Shown here: positions 8,754 to 17,853 of the stretch, in pieces
How the letters are laid out: each line of letters opens with the position of its first letter
How positions within the stretch are numbered: position 1 is the stretch's first letter
Assembly (NCBI GenBank): GCA_902586885.1
Contig: CACIJG010000007.1
Location: 21,893-85,892, forward strand
DNA length: 64,000 bases
Origin: an uncultured Alphaproteobacteria bacterium
GTDB lineage: Bacteria; Pseudomonadota; Alphaproteobacteria; Rhodobacterales; Rhodobacteraceae
Reading direction: 5' to 3'
The notes under the pieces: model-generated
Seen by the model: only the letters and a program-made list of their open reading frames with translations
What the model was told of the DNA's origin: nothing
The model's database searches: none
Made by a program: the position numbers and the translations under genes

Positions 8754-10178
8754 TTAAAGACCATGTAGAGACTTTGTTTCAAGGTAATCTTCTAGGCCCA
8801 TCTTGCCTCCCTCGCGTCCGTTACCTGATTGCTTGTATCCTCCAAAAGGCGTTCCGTAATTGAAACCACCTCCATTTATATGTATTGCACCAGCCCTTAA
8901 AAGAGCTGATACTCTTTCAGCTTTTTCCTTGTCAGAAGTTTGCAAATATGCCGCTAAACCGTAAGGAGTATCATTTGCGATAGTTATCGCTTCTGCCTCA
9001 TTCTCAAAAGGGATAATCACTAATACAGGTCCAAAAATCTCTTCCTGAGCAATTCGCATGTTATTTTTCACATCATGGAAGATTGTTGGTTTCACATACC
9101 ACCCTTGCTCAAAGCCCTCTGGCTTTCCAAGACCTCCTGTAAGAACTGGAGCCCCTTCTTTAATTCCAACATCAATCATATTTTGAACGCGGTCGAATTG
9201 AATTTTATCAAATAGAGGCCCCAAATGATCTCCTTCTTTCTTGGGGTCATCTACAGAAATAGCTTCTGCTGAGTCTTTCGCAATTTTTAAAACTTCCTCA
9301 TAGCAAGATCGCTCTACTAATAAGCGAGTAGGTGCATCACATGATTGGCCACTATTAAACATACATTCTTCTACAGAGGCTTTTACATCTTTCTCAAGAT
9401 CACAATCTGCAAATATGAGGTTTGGTGATTTGCCTCCTAATTCAAGAGTCACTCTCTTGATTGTGTCAGCAGAGTCTTTAGTAACTAAAATTCCGGCTCT
9501 GGTAGAGCCAGTGAAAGACATCATTTGAATATCTTTATGTTTTGAAAGCGCTGTTCCCACAACATCCCCAACTCCATTAACAAGATTAAATACGCCTGAA
9601 GGGTATCCGGCCTCCTCTATCATTTCGGCATAAATCATTGCAGAAAGTGGTGTGTGCTCTGAAGGTTTTAAAACACATGTACAGCCAGTAGCCAGAGCTG
9701 GAATTACTTTTAAAGCTACCTGATTTATGGGCCAATTCCATGGCGTTATTAAGCCACAAACCCCTATTGGTTCTTTTATTAAGATATCTCCGTTCTCTAG
9801 CTTTTCTCTCTCTTCAAGCTTTTCAAGCGAGTCTATAAAACCATCAAGGTGCCCGATGGCAGAGTCTGCCTGAGCTGAACGAGCCATTGATATTGGAGCC
9901 CCCATTTCCTCTCTCATTGCTTGAGCGAGATCTTCAAAACGAGCTTCAGTGATGCTTTTCAACCGCCTTAGATATTCTAATCTTTCAGATTTTGATGTTT
10001 TAGAAAAACTCTCGAATGCTTTTTTTGCAGCGTCAACTGCCCTATCAAGATCTTTTTTATTACCAAGTGATACCTGTCCAATTTCATTTTGATTTGCTGG
10101 GTTTAAAACTGGCATTTTTTCTGTTGAAATAGGCTCAACCCATTGCCCATTTATAAAGAATTTCCCTAAATTTTCCAT
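8754..10178 (-). CDS. Aldehyde dehydrogenase (NAD(P)+)
   Basis: Soluble aldehyde dehydrogenase of 474 residues, the usual length. The cofactor-binding ITPWNWP and LKPSEHTP segments lie in the N-terminal half, with SFTGSTRAG following. The general-base Glu is in LELGGKSPN (about residue 245) and the nucleophile Cys in NSGQSCDAPTR (about residue 280). EEIFGPVL and the C-terminal FGGYKQSG are intact, so an active enzyme is expected. It oxidises an aldehyde to the acid; the substrate is unknown. The sequence looks like the generic betaine/succinyl-pyridine aldehyde type rather than phosphonoacetaldehyde dehydrogenase. It is divergent from gap-arsJ. Confidence 0.92.
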   Translation of the reverse strand: MENLGKFFINGQWVEPISTEKMPVLNPANQNEIGQVSLGNKKDLDRAVDAAKKAFESFSKTSKSERLEYLRRLKSITEARFEDLAQAMREEMGAPISMARSAQADSAIGHLDGFIDSLEKLEEREKLENGDILIKEPIGVCGLITPWNWPINQVALKVIPALATGCTCVLKPSEHTPLSAMIYAEMIEEAGYPSGVFNLVNGVGDVVGTALSKHKDIQMMSFTGSTRAGILVTKDSADTIKRVTLELGGKSPNLIFADCDLEKDVKASVEECMFNSGQSCDAPTRLLVERSCYEEVLKIAKDSAEAISVDDPKKEGDHLGPLFDKIQFDRVQNMIDVGIKEGAPVLTGGLGKPEGFEQGWYVKPTIFHDVKNNMRIAQEEIFGPVLVIIPFENEAEAITIANDTPYGLAAYLQTSDKEKAERVSALLRAGAIHINGGGFNYGTPFGGYKQSGNGREGGKMGLEDYLETKSLHGL

Positions 10179-10291
10179 TTTAAAACCCTTTTAAATATTT
10201 TTTTTCATGAGAACATCATATTTAGAAATGACAGTTTCATCAATACCCAGAAGTCTATTATCATTAACGTGAATTTATTCACTTAACCCAA

Positions 10292-10309
10292 ATGACATAA
10301 ATCTGTCAC
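10292..10309 (+). promoter_or_regulatory. PHO box upstream of gap-arsJ
   Basis: ATGACAT-AAAT-CTGTCAC is a near-ideal 18-bp PhoB box: the second heptamer is exact and the first matches 5 of 7. It points to the gap gene starting 35 bp downstream. A -10-like TAGATA follows at 10316-10321. The divergent aldehyde dehydrogenase lies on the other side, but the orientation favours gap. Confidence 0.85.
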
Positions 10310-10343
10310 AAATTTTAGATAACCAATTATTGGAGATTAAGGA

Positions 10344-11354
10344 ATGAATATTTTCATAAATGGCCTAGGAAGAATAGGAAAGCTTGTTTTTCGTCGTCTT
10401 TGCGATGAGGGTCTCTATAAAAAAATCCATTCTGTAAATGAAAAGGAAGGAATTCCCTCAGATCAGGAGTATTTTCTTAAATATGATAGTGTCCATGGTT
10501 CGTGGGGTGAAAAACTAAATTTTAAGAATAATAATCTTTTTTATAAAGAACATCCCATTCGGGTATCTAACTTCAATCACATTGAAGATCTTAGCTTCCC
10601 AGAAGCTACGCCAAATATAGCGATAGACTGCACGGGAAAGTTTAAAGATGAAAAGTCGTTACAGGCTTATTTTGATAAAGGAATAGACTATGTATTGGTT
10701 TCGGCACCAATAGATTCTAAAAATGTCTTCAATATCGTTTATGGGATTAATCATAATGATGTCAATCTAGAAAAGTATAAGATACTTACTGCTGCTAGCT
10801 GTACAACAAATTGCCTGGCGCCGATTGTAAAAGTTTTGGAAACTAACATAGGTATAAGCCATGGCTCAATAACTACGATACACAACATCACAAATACCCA
10901 AACTATAGCTGACTCACCTAACAGCAACCTTAGGAGATCTAGATCAGGAATAAATTCTTTGATACCGACTACCACTGGATCTGCAAAGGCCATATCATTA
11001 ATATATCCGGAACTTAAAGGTAGGCTAAATGGCCATGCCGTAAGAGTTCCTCTTCTTAACTCCTCTTTAACTGATTGTGTTTTTGAGATGAAGAAAAAAA
11101 CAGATAAGGAGAATATAAATCAACTTTTTAGAGACGCCTCAAAAACCTATTTGAAAAACATTATTAGCTATGAGGATAAACCATTGGTATCTACGGATTA
11201 TGTAAATAATCCTAATTCATCCATAATCGATTGTCTCTCAACCATGGTAGTAAATGACACTCAGTTAAAGGTTTATGCATGGTATGATAATGAGTGGGGT
11301 TATGCCTGCAGAATGGTAGATATAGTATCTTTCCTTACAAACAAATTAGGCTGA
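10344..11354 (+). CDS. gap: Glyceraldehyde-3-phosphate dehydrogenase of the arsenate-efflux pair
   Basis: Cytoplasmic GAPDH of 336 residues. It has the Rossmann motif INGLGRIGK at 5-13, catalytic Cys near residue 153 (ASCTTNCLAP), the His-bearing TTIHN segment, PTTTGSAKA, and the C-terminal WYDNEWGYACRM. It lies 3 bp before arsJ. In known gap-arsJ systems this enzyme joins arsenate to glyceraldehyde 3-phosphate, giving 1-arseno-3-phosphoglycerate, which ArsJ exports. Departures from glycolytic GAPDH (HNITNTQ, LIPTTTG, RVPLLNSSL) fit a specialised copy. Ribosome-binding site GGAG lies 8 bp before ATG 10344. A PHO box upstream suggests PhoB control. Confidence 0.92.
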   Translation: MNIFINGLGRIGKLVFRRLCDEGLYKKIHSVNEKEGIPSDQEYFLKYDSVHGSWGEKLNFKNNNLFYKEHPIRVSNFNHIEDLSFPEATPNIAIDCTGKFKDEKSLQAYFDKGIDYVLVSAPIDSKNVFNIVYGINHNDVNLEKYKILTAASCTTNCLAPIVKVLETNIGISHGSITTIHNITNTQTIADSPNSNLRRSRSGINSLIPTTTGSAKAISLIYPELKGRLNGHAVRVPLLNSSLTDCVFEMKKKTDKENINQLFRDASKTYLKNIISYEDKPLVSTDYVNNPNSSIIDCLSTMVVNDTQLKVYAWYDNEWGYACRMVDIVSFLTNKLG

Positions 11355-11357
11355 AAT

Positions 11358-12623
11358 TTGCTTATATTTAACCCATTTTTCTCCATTACACTTGTTTACT
11401 GGTCTCTAATGCTGACGGATGGAGCAGTAAGAATGATTGTTCTTATGAACTTTCACGAAAAGGGATTTTCACCTTTTACCCTGGCATACATTTTTCTTTT
11501 GTACGAGTTTATGGGCATTTTAACCAATTTCTATGGTGGTTGGTATGGAAAGAAATTTGGCCTTAGCTTTATTTTAATTCTTGGCGCTTCTTTGCAAATA
11601 TCATCTCTAGCAATCCTAAGTTTAATGCCTACCGGTTTTTCGGAATTTAGCACCATTATTTTTCTAATTTTTTTTCAAGGGCTTTGCGGTGTCGCTAAAG
11701 ATTTGACGAAAGTAGCTAGCAAAACATCTATAAAGTTTTTGAGTGATGAAGATAAAAATGAGAGTTTATTTAAGAACATAACGTGGCTTACCGGTTCAAA
11801 AAATACTGTGAAAGGCTTAGGCTTTTTTGTTGGAGCTAGCCTTATTACATTTTTTAGTTTTTCAATCTCCTTATTTTCCTTGGCCTGCTTTTTAGCTTTT
11901 TTCTTTTTCTTGTCGATTTTATCTTTATTGCGATCTCCAATATTAGTTTCTAGAGACATCAATACAAAAATTGTTAGGGTTTCTTCCACAAGCAGGGAAA
12001 TTAATATTTTGTCTTTAGCCAGAGTATTTCTTTTTGGAGCACGTGATATCTGGTTTGTTGTGGGTATACCTGTGTTTTTTATTCATTCTTTTACAGTAAT
12101 TTTTTCACTTCAGATGGATAAGACTTTAGCTTATCTGTCTGTTGGAGCCTTTATGGCTACTTGGGTTATTCTCTATGGAATAGTTCAAGCCAAAGTGCCT
12201 CAAATAATTAAGAATTTATCTGCTGAATCAATTTTTAAAGCTGCTCGGGTATGGTCTCTGGTGTTAGTAATGCCAACTTTTATTTTAACGCTTACCATCC
12301 CAGTTTTTGAGAATGTCTCAGCAACATATTTCATTTTATTTGTCATAATGTTTCTTTTTATATTTGGGTTTTTCTTTGCAATAAACTCAAGCATTCATTC
12401 ATATTTAATTCTCGCTTTAACAAAAAATAATAATGCTTCTGTAGATGTAGGCTTTTATTATTCGGCAAATGCCTTGGGCAGGTTTATTGGCACTTTTCTA
12501 TCCGGTTTGAGTTTTCAATTTGGGGGGTTATTTTTGTGTTTAGCAACGTCAACTATATTTCTTTTGTTTGCCTTTGTATTTACAAGTAAATTGAGAGCAA
12601 CGTCCCTTAAATTGTCCATTTGA
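11358..12623 (+). CDS. arsJ: ArsJ organoarsenical (1-arseno-3-phosphoglycerate) efflux permease
   Basis: MFS carrier of 421 residues with about 12 membrane helices. ArsJ-typical stretches are LTDGAVRMIVLMNFHEKG near residue 20, YEFMGILTNFYGG near 55, GVAKDLTKVASKTSIK near 115 and LTGSKNTVKGLGFFVG near 145. ArsJ exports the unstable arsenate ester made by the adjacent GAPDH, so arsenate is lost from the cell. The start is TTG 11358, with AGG 7 bases upstream and immediately after the gap stop. The 57-bp gap to phoR allows co-transcription. No arsR, arsB or arsC is present in the window. Confidence 0.93.
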   Translation: MLIFNPFFSITLVYWSLMLTDGAVRMIVLMNFHEKGFSPFTLAYIFLLYEFMGILTNFYGGWYGKKFGLSFILILGASLQISSLAILSLMPTGFSEFSTIIFLIFFQGLCGVAKDLTKVASKTSIKFLSDEDKNESLFKNITWLTGSKNTVKGLGFFVGASLITFFSFSISLFSLACFLAFFFFLSILSLLRSPILVSRDINTKIVRVSSTSREINILSLARVFLFGARDIWFVVGIPVFFIHSFTVIFSLQMDKTLAYLSVGAFMATWVILYGIVQAKVPQIIKNLSAESIFKAARVWSLVLVMPTFILTLTIPVFENVSATYFILFVIMFLFIFGFFFAINSSIHSYLILALTKNNNASVDVGFYYSANALGRFIGTFLSGLSFQFGGLFLCLATSTIFLLFAFVFTSKLRATSLKLSI

Positions 12624-12680
12624 AAAAATTAATATAATAAAGGAAGAGATTATTTTTAGCATGAAGTGTGAACTAAAAAA

Positions 12681-13961
12681 ATGAGAGAGAATTCTAATCC
12701 TTTTTTGATTTTTTCGGTAATAATAATCTCAGTATTTATTCTATTCACTATTCTTGATTACAATAAGTGGATTTTCCCACTCGGGCTTTTTTTTGGATGT
12801 CTTGTTTTTTATTCATTTCTTAGCTCTACCAAATTTTCAAATAGGAAATACACAAATGAAGTTTTGAGTCAGGAAATACAAAAGGAGATACAAGAAACAT
12901 ATGACACAAAATTCACCTACAGAGTTGTAAAAGGTCTATTAAACATTTTGCCGTCGGCATATCTAATGCTTGATAGGTCTGGAAGAATTACGTTTATCAA
13001 TTCCGAAGCAATAAGTCTTATTCCTGACGCAAATCTTGGCGCACATATCTCAACTTTTTTCAGATCTCCCTCTTTTTTAGAAGCTATTGAAGATGCTATC
13101 AATAATGACACTCGAAAAACGCTAAAATTTGAGGTTCAAAGCCCTCAATTTAGACAACTAGAAGCCAATATTTTTTTTATTTCTTCTAGCAAATTGTCAA
13201 ATAACTTTAATGATATCTTTATTAAATTAAGTGATATGTCAGAAAATATAAGGGTTGAAAAAATGAGAACAGATTTTGTCGCTAATGCTAGCCACGAGTT
13301 AAGAACTCCTCTTTCATCTATCATAGGATATCTTGAGACCCTCAAAGGTAATGCAAAAAATGACGAGTCAGCTAAAGAGTTATTTATTGGCCTTATGAGT
13401 AAACAAGCAAAAAAAATGGATCGTCTTATAGAAGATCTTATGTCCCTATCAAGACTGGAAATTCAAGAAAACAATCCAATTACGGCTGACTGTTTATTAC
13501 AAGATATAATAGATGAGATAGTAAATAATTTGAAACCCTTTGCAAAAAAATACAACGTTTCAGTAAATAATAAAATTTCTAAAAATTTTAAGTCGGTTAA
13601 AGGTGATGAGGGTCAATTACGTCAGTTATATTCTAACCTTATTGAAAATGGCATAAAATATTCAGGTAAAGGTAGTAAAGTCACAATTTCAGAGACCCAG
13701 GAAAAGATAAAAAATATGGTTGGTATAGAAGTTAAAGACGATGGTAAGGGTATCGCTCCTGAATACATAAATAGGCTCACAGAGCGCTTTTTCAGAGCTA
13801 ATTCAAATAAAGAATTAGAAAAAGAGGGTACTGGTTTAGGTTTATCAATAGTTAAGCATATACTAGTAAGGCATAATGGTCGCTTACAAATTGAGTCGTC
13901 CATTGGAAAAGGGAGCAGATTTATAACCTGGTTTCCTAAAAAAGTTAAAGGGAAAAAGTGA
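12681..13961 (+). CDS. phoR: Phosphate-regulon sensor histidine kinase
   Basis: Membrane sensor kinase of 426 residues for the Pho regulon. Two hydrophobic segments lie at about 9-27 and 31-48, followed by a PAS-like region (about 80-185). The H-box has phosphorylated His at about 205 (NASHELRTPLSS). The N-box is LYSNLIENGIKYS, G1 is DDGKGI and G2 is GTGLGLSIVKH. There is no periplasmic sensing domain, as is usual for PhoR, which senses through Pst/PhoU. It lies between arsJ and pstS, and phoB follows phoU in the same cluster. An 8-codon reading frame (12661-12684) ends in an ATGA overlap with the start. Confidence 0.93.
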   Translation: MRENSNPFLIFSVIIISVFILFTILDYNKWIFPLGLFFGCLVFYSFLSSTKFSNRKYTNEVLSQEIQKEIQETYDTKFTYRVVKGLLNILPSAYLMLDRSGRITFINSEAISLIPDANLGAHISTFFRSPSFLEAIEDAINNDTRKTLKFEVQSPQFRQLEANIFFISSSKLSNNFNDIFIKLSDMSENIRVEKMRTDFVANASHELRTPLSSIIGYLETLKGNAKNDESAKELFIGLMSKQAKKMDRLIEDLMSLSRLEIQENNPITADCLLQDIIDEIVNNLKPFAKKYNVSVNNKISKNFKSVKGDEGQLRQLYSNLIENGIKYSGKGSKVTISETQEKIKNMVGIEVKDDGKGIAPEYINRLTERFFRANSNKELEKEGTGLGLSIVKHILVRHNGRLQIESSIGKGSRFITWFPKKVKGKK

Positions 13962-14027
13962 TCTAGAAATATCGTTAAATTTTAATATTTCAATGAGATG
14001 AAAATAGTTTAAATTCAACGTCGTATA

Positions 14028-14091
14028 CAGTCACAAATCTTTATTAATTCTGACACAGACTTGTCCAAATCGAATGACATATTGTTCAGCA
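14028..14091 (+). promoter_or_regulatory. PHO-box array upstream of pstS
   Basis: Heptamers resembling CTGTCAT/C occur at 14028 (CAGTCAC), 14050 (CTGACAC), 14061 (TTGTCCA), 14074 (ATGACAT) and 14085 (TTCAGCA). Members of each pair are 11 bp apart, and 14028 is in phase with 14050 (22 bp). This spacing is diagnostic of tandem PhoB sites. A -10-like CATATT at 14078-14083 lies 11 bp after the 14050-14067 box. Confidence 0.75.
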
Positions 14092-14124
14092 TAAAACCTT
14101 AATTTTATAATGGAGATATCAATT

Positions 14125-15090
14125 ATGAGTTCATTGTCTAAAACAATTTTAAGTATAATTTTACTTTATGTCACTGCAAACAGCTCGTTGCTTGCTAGAG
14201 AAGGTGACCAAATTTCTATTGTTGGGTCCTCAACAGTATTTCCCTTTGCAACTATAGTTGCGGAAAGATTTGCAAAGAATACTGATTTTAAAGCTCCAGT
14301 TATTGAATCTACCGGCTCTGGTGGCGGGCTTAAACTTTTCTGTGCAGGTATTGGTTTAGATTATCCAGATATTACTAACTCTAGCAGGGCAATAAAATCC
14401 AGCGAAAAAGAGAAGTGCACTGCCTCAGGAATAAACCCTGTGGAGTACTTGGTGGGCTATGACGGAATTACTTTTTCAAATAGTAAACAAGCTAAGAAAT
14501 TCTCTTTGACTAAGGAAGAAATATATAAGGCCGTTTCTGCTAAAGTAATGACCGAAGGTAAAATGATTAAAAATCCCTTTAAGCTCTGGAGTGATATCAA
14601 CCCTGAACTTCCAAAGGTTGAAATTGATGTTTTAGCTCCTCCTCCTTCCTCTGGAACTAGAGACGCATTTGTTGAGCTTGTAATGCATTCTACGTGCAAG
14701 AAGCTTTACAAAATGCCAAAAAAGGGTGCTGATGGATATAAAGAAAATTGCTCTTCTTTGAGAGAAGACGGAGCGGTAACAGAGGCTGGAGAAAACGACA
14801 ACTTGATAATTGAAAAACTCGCTGCCAACAAAGACCGTTTTGGCATTTTTGGTTTTTCTTTTTTAGATCAAAATAATGACAAAGTTCAAGGCTCAATGGT
14901 GGATGGTGTCTCTCCTAATATGGATACTATTGCTGATGGATCATACGGGGTTAGTAGACCATTATTCTTTTATGTTAAAAAAGAGCATGTGGGTGTTGTA
15001 CCAGGAATCCAAGAATATGCAGACTATTTTATGGCATTGACGAAAAGTGGTGGCCCCTTAGAGGCGGCAGGACTTATTCCGGCACCCTAA
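14125..15090 (+). CDS. pstS: Phosphate ABC transporter, periplasmic binding protein
   Basis: High-affinity phosphate-binding protein of the Pst importer, about 321 residues. A signal peptide spans the N-terminus with a likely cleavage after the hydrophobic run ending near LLA-REG. Ligand-binding blocks are present: SSTVFP soon after the mature start, ESTGSGGG, and the later PPSSGTRDAF, which contacts phosphate. Start ATG 14125 is chosen because TGGAGA sits 8 bases before it; ATG 14110 is in frame and possible but has no such site. The gene is preceded by a PHO-box array and followed by an attenuator before pstC, giving strong, PhoB-driven expression of the binding protein. Confidence 0.95.
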   Translation: MSSLSKTILSIILLYVTANSSLLAREGDQISIVGSSTVFPFATIVAERFAKNTDFKAPVIESTGSGGGLKLFCAGIGLDYPDITNSSRAIKSSEKEKCTASGINPVEYLVGYDGITFSNSKQAKKFSLTKEEIYKAVSAKVMTEGKMIKNPFKLWSDINPELPKVEIDVLAPPPSSGTRDAFVELVMHSTCKKLYKMPKKGADGYKENCSSLREDGAVTEAGENDNLIIEKLAANKDRFGIFGFSFLDQNNDKVQGSMVDGVSPNMDTIADGSYGVSRPLFFYVKKEHVGVVPGIQEYADYFMALTKSGGPLEAAGLIPAP

Positions 15091-15129
15091 CTAATTACGA
15101 CCACTAATTTATTAGATTTACAAATGCAA

Positions 15130-15157
15130 AAAGCCGTTCTACGTTAAGAGCGGCTTT
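15130..15157 (+). terminator. Hairpin between pstS and pstC
   Basis: AAAGCCGTTCT (15130-15140) pairs with AGAGCGGCTTT (15147-15157), an 11-bp stem with one G-T wobble and a 6-base loop. The tail AGCTGTTTC is only moderately T-rich, which suits partial termination. It mirrors the phnD-phnC hairpin and would keep PstS in excess over the permeases. Confidence 0.8.
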
Positions 15158-15186
15158 AGCTGTTTCAGTAAAAATACGAAAAAAGG

Positions 15187-16581
15187 ATGGTTTTATTGTT
15201 TTCTCTGCCTTTAAGCTTTGTCTTCATTATTTTGCTGTGTGTATCTTTATTTTTTTACTATTACTCAAAGCGAACAATAGTTGAGAAAGCTTCTTCCATT
15301 GGTAAAAAAGCAAAAACACTCCCTGTCTATTATGGTCAGAACGCTTTTCTTTGGTCTTTTTTTCCAGCGTGTATATTTCTTATTTTTTTAACAGTCTCCG
15401 GTCCAAATTACATAGATCAAATATTCTTTTCAAAAATCCAGGACCTTAATCCCAAATTTAATAGTTCTTTTATAGACCTTATCCTTTCCAAGGTTATAAA
15501 TGTGGCAAATGGAAAAATAGAAACTGATGATCAAAAAATAATTGTATTAGCAAACGATTACCTTTCAGCTTTTGAGAAATTTTATTTTTACAGGGGTTTA
15601 GGAGCAGTTTTGTGTTGCGCTCTTTTAGGTTTAATTGTCACCGCACGTCAAAAACCTTCTGTAAACGCAAGAGACCAGGTTCAGTTTTTCATGGTTTCAA
15701 TTTTTTTTATATCCGCTTTAATTGCGATACTTACTACTGCGGCAATAATATTTAGTTTGTTTTTTGAGTCTCTGAGATTTTTTAATCTTTACAATGTTTT
15801 CGACTTTATTTTCGGTCTACATTGGTCTCCTAATGTAGCTATACGTACCGACCAGGTTGCTTCAGAAGGATCTTTTGGAATGATACCTGTTCTGCTAGGT
15901 ACACTTCTGATATCTTTTATCGCAATGTGTGTAGCAATTCCTATTGGCTTATATTCGGCAATTTATCTAGCGGAATTCGCTCCCTCCAAAGTAAGGGATT
16001 ATATTAAGCCAACTTTAGAAATTTTGGCAGGTATTCCAACTGTAGTTTACGGTTATTTCGCTGCTCTTACAGCCGCACCTTTTCTTCGTGACATCGGAGC
16101 CTTTGTTGGCTTAGATGTTTCATCTGAGTCTGCGCTGGCAGCAGGGTTAGTTATGGGAATCATGATCATTCCTTTCATATCGTCTTTATCTGATGATGTA
16201 ATTCGAGCCGTTCCCCAAAGCCTTAGAGACGGTTCAATGGGGCTTGGAGCTACTAAGGCGGAAACAGTTTATAGAGTCATAATTCCAGCAGCTTTTCCGG
16301 GCTTAGTGGGTTCGATACTATTAGCTGTCAGCAGGGCAATTGGAGAAACGATGATTGTTGTTATGGCCGCAGGCTTGAGCGCAAAACTCACCGTGAATCC
16401 CCTTGAGTCTGTTACTACAGTAACAGTACAGATTGTGTCCTTGCTAACTGGTGACACAGAGTTTGATAATATAAAGACATTATCCGCTTTTGGGTTGGGT
16501 ATATCTTTGTTTTTCTTTACCTTAATTTTAAATATTATAGCCCTGACTGTCTCCAGGCGCTTAGCTGAAAATTACGACTAG
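15187..16581 (+). CDS. pstC: Phosphate ABC transporter permease PstC
   Basis: Inner-membrane permease of the Pst importer. At up to 464 residues it is the long alphaproteobacterial type, with an extra N-terminal membrane region (about 1-200) before the transport core. The core has PIGLYSAIYLAEF, the ATPase-coupling motif SLRDGSMGLGATKAET and the AIGETM stretch. The start is uncertain: AAAAGGA (15181-15187) overlaps ATG 15187, while TTG 15196 in the same frame has ideal 8-base spacing. It is followed 8 bases later by pstA. PstC forms the membrane pore with PstA and also passes the phosphate signal to PhoR through PhoU. Confidence 0.93.
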   Translation: MVLLFSLPLSFVFIILLCVSLFFYYYSKRTIVEKASSIGKKAKTLPVYYGQNAFLWSFFPACIFLIFLTVSGPNYIDQIFFSKIQDLNPKFNSSFIDLILSKVINVANGKIETDDQKIIVLANDYLSAFEKFYFYRGLGAVLCCALLGLIVTARQKPSVNARDQVQFFMVSIFFISALIAILTTAAIIFSLFFESLRFFNLYNVFDFIFGLHWSPNVAIRTDQVASEGSFGMIPVLLGTLLISFIAMCVAIPIGLYSAIYLAEFAPSKVRDYIKPTLEILAGIPTVVYGYFAALTAAPFLRDIGAFVGLDVSSESALAAGLVMGIMIIPFISSLSDDVIRAVPQSLRDGSMGLGATKAETVYRVIIPAAFPGLVGSILLAVSRAIGETMIVVMAAGLSAKLTVNPLESVTTVTVQIVSLLTGDTEFDNIKTLSAFGLGISLFFFTLILNIIALTVSRRLAENYD

Positions 16582-16589
16582 GTAGTGTT

Positions 16590-17849
16590 ATGTCAAATTT
16601 GAAAAAAAGAAAAAGAGTGGAGGCAAGGCTGAAAATTTATGGTGTGGCATCAATAACTGTCGCTCTTTTAATGCTGGCCACTTTATTAATATCAATCAGC
16701 TTGAATGGTTACAGTGCGTTTAGGCAGGCTTATTTCAAAATTTCAATACCGGTTGATATGTCTCAATTTGCTACAGAAAATGGGTCCTTATCGTCAAAAA
16801 AATTGAACCTCTATGATTGGGATGGTCTGGTTAATCAGTCTTTCAACAGTATTTTCCCTGATATCACAAAAAGGAATGATAAGAGAAAGCTCTTTCAAAT
16901 AATCTCCTCTAACTCTGGGTATGATCTAAAACAGATTGTAAAAAATAGTGAATATTCCATAGGACAAAAAAATATGGTTGTTTGGTTGCCTTTATCAGAT
17001 GATGCTGACCAGTATTTAAAGGGAAGGTTCAACATTAAAGTTCCGGAGGAAGACAGACGTTTAAATGACAAACAAATTATATGGATTGACACACTGGTTG
17101 CAAAAGATATAGCGAAGCTAAAATTTAATAAAACTTTCTTTACAGCTGCAGACTCCAGAGAACCTGAGAGCGCAGGAATTCTTGGTGCAGTAGTTGGATC
17201 ATCCTTAACTTTATTTGTTACTATTCTTTTTGCCTTGCCCTTAGCAGTAATGGCTTCAATATATTTAGAATATTTTGCCAGGCCAGGCAGAATAACTGAT
17301 TTTATTGAAGTAAATATAAATAATCTTGCAGCGGTTCCATCAATAGTTTTTGGCCTGCTAGGTCTTTCTGTATTCCTATCTACATTTGGCCTGCCAAGAT
17401 CAGCGCCTTTAGTAGGGGGTCTTGTTTTAGGGTTAATGACGCTTCCAACGATAATTATTGCCTCAAGAACATCCATTCGTTCTATTCCTCCCTCTATACG
17501 AGAAGCTGCTTTGGGGTTAGGAGCATCGCAACTGCAGACAGCCCTTCACCATGTTCTTCCTCTCGCAACGCCAGGGATATTAACTGGAACAATTATTGGG
17601 ATGGCGCGAGCCCTTGGCGAAACTGCACCTCTTTTAATGATTGGTATGGTTGCTTTTATTATGGAAGTGCCCAATAGCTTCACATCAGCATCTACTGTAA
17701 TGCCAGTGCAAATATTTATGTGGTCCGATAGTGCAGAAAGAGCCTTTTACGAACGGAGTTCTTTAGCTATTCTATTCCTAGTTGGCTTTTTAATTTTTAT
17801 GAATTTAATTGCCGTTATTTTGAGAAAGAAATTCGAGAAGAAATGGTAA
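16590..17849 (+). CDS. pstA: Phosphate ABC transporter permease PstA
   Basis: Second membrane subunit of the Pst importer, 419 residues. Like other alphaproteobacterial PstA it carries an N-terminal extension (about 1-190) with one membrane helix near 20-42 and a periplasmic part. The transport core follows, with six helices. The coupling loop [16 protein letters not shown] and [14 protein letters not shown] are conserved. The gap to pstB is 4 bases. It works with PstC as a heterodimer, energised by PstB. Confidence 0.94.
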   Translation: MSNLKKRKRVEARLKIYGVASITVALLMLATLLISISLNGYSAFRQAYFKISIPVDMSQFATENGSLSSKKLNLYDWDGLVNQSFNSIFPDITKRNDKRKLFQIISSNSGYDLKQIVKNSEYSIGQKNMVVWLPLSDDADQYLKGRFNIKVPEEDRRLNDKQIIWIDTLVAKDIAKLKFNKTFFTAADSREPESAGILGAVVGSSLTLFVTILFALPLAVMASIYLEYFARPGRITDFIEVNINNLAAVPSIVFGLLGLSVFLSTFGLPRSAPLVGGLVLGLMTLPTIIIASRTSIRSIPPSIREAALGLGASQLQTALHHVLPLATPGILTGTIIGMARALGETAPLLMIGMVAFIMEVPNSFTSASTVMPVQIFMWSDSAERAFYERSSLAILFLVGFLIFMNLIAVILRKKFEKKW

Positions 17850-17853
17850 TTAT

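Noticed and set aside
16895..17476. Long minus-strand open frame
   Set aside because: Antisense to conserved pstA; a shadow of codon bias without ribosome-binding site or family motif.
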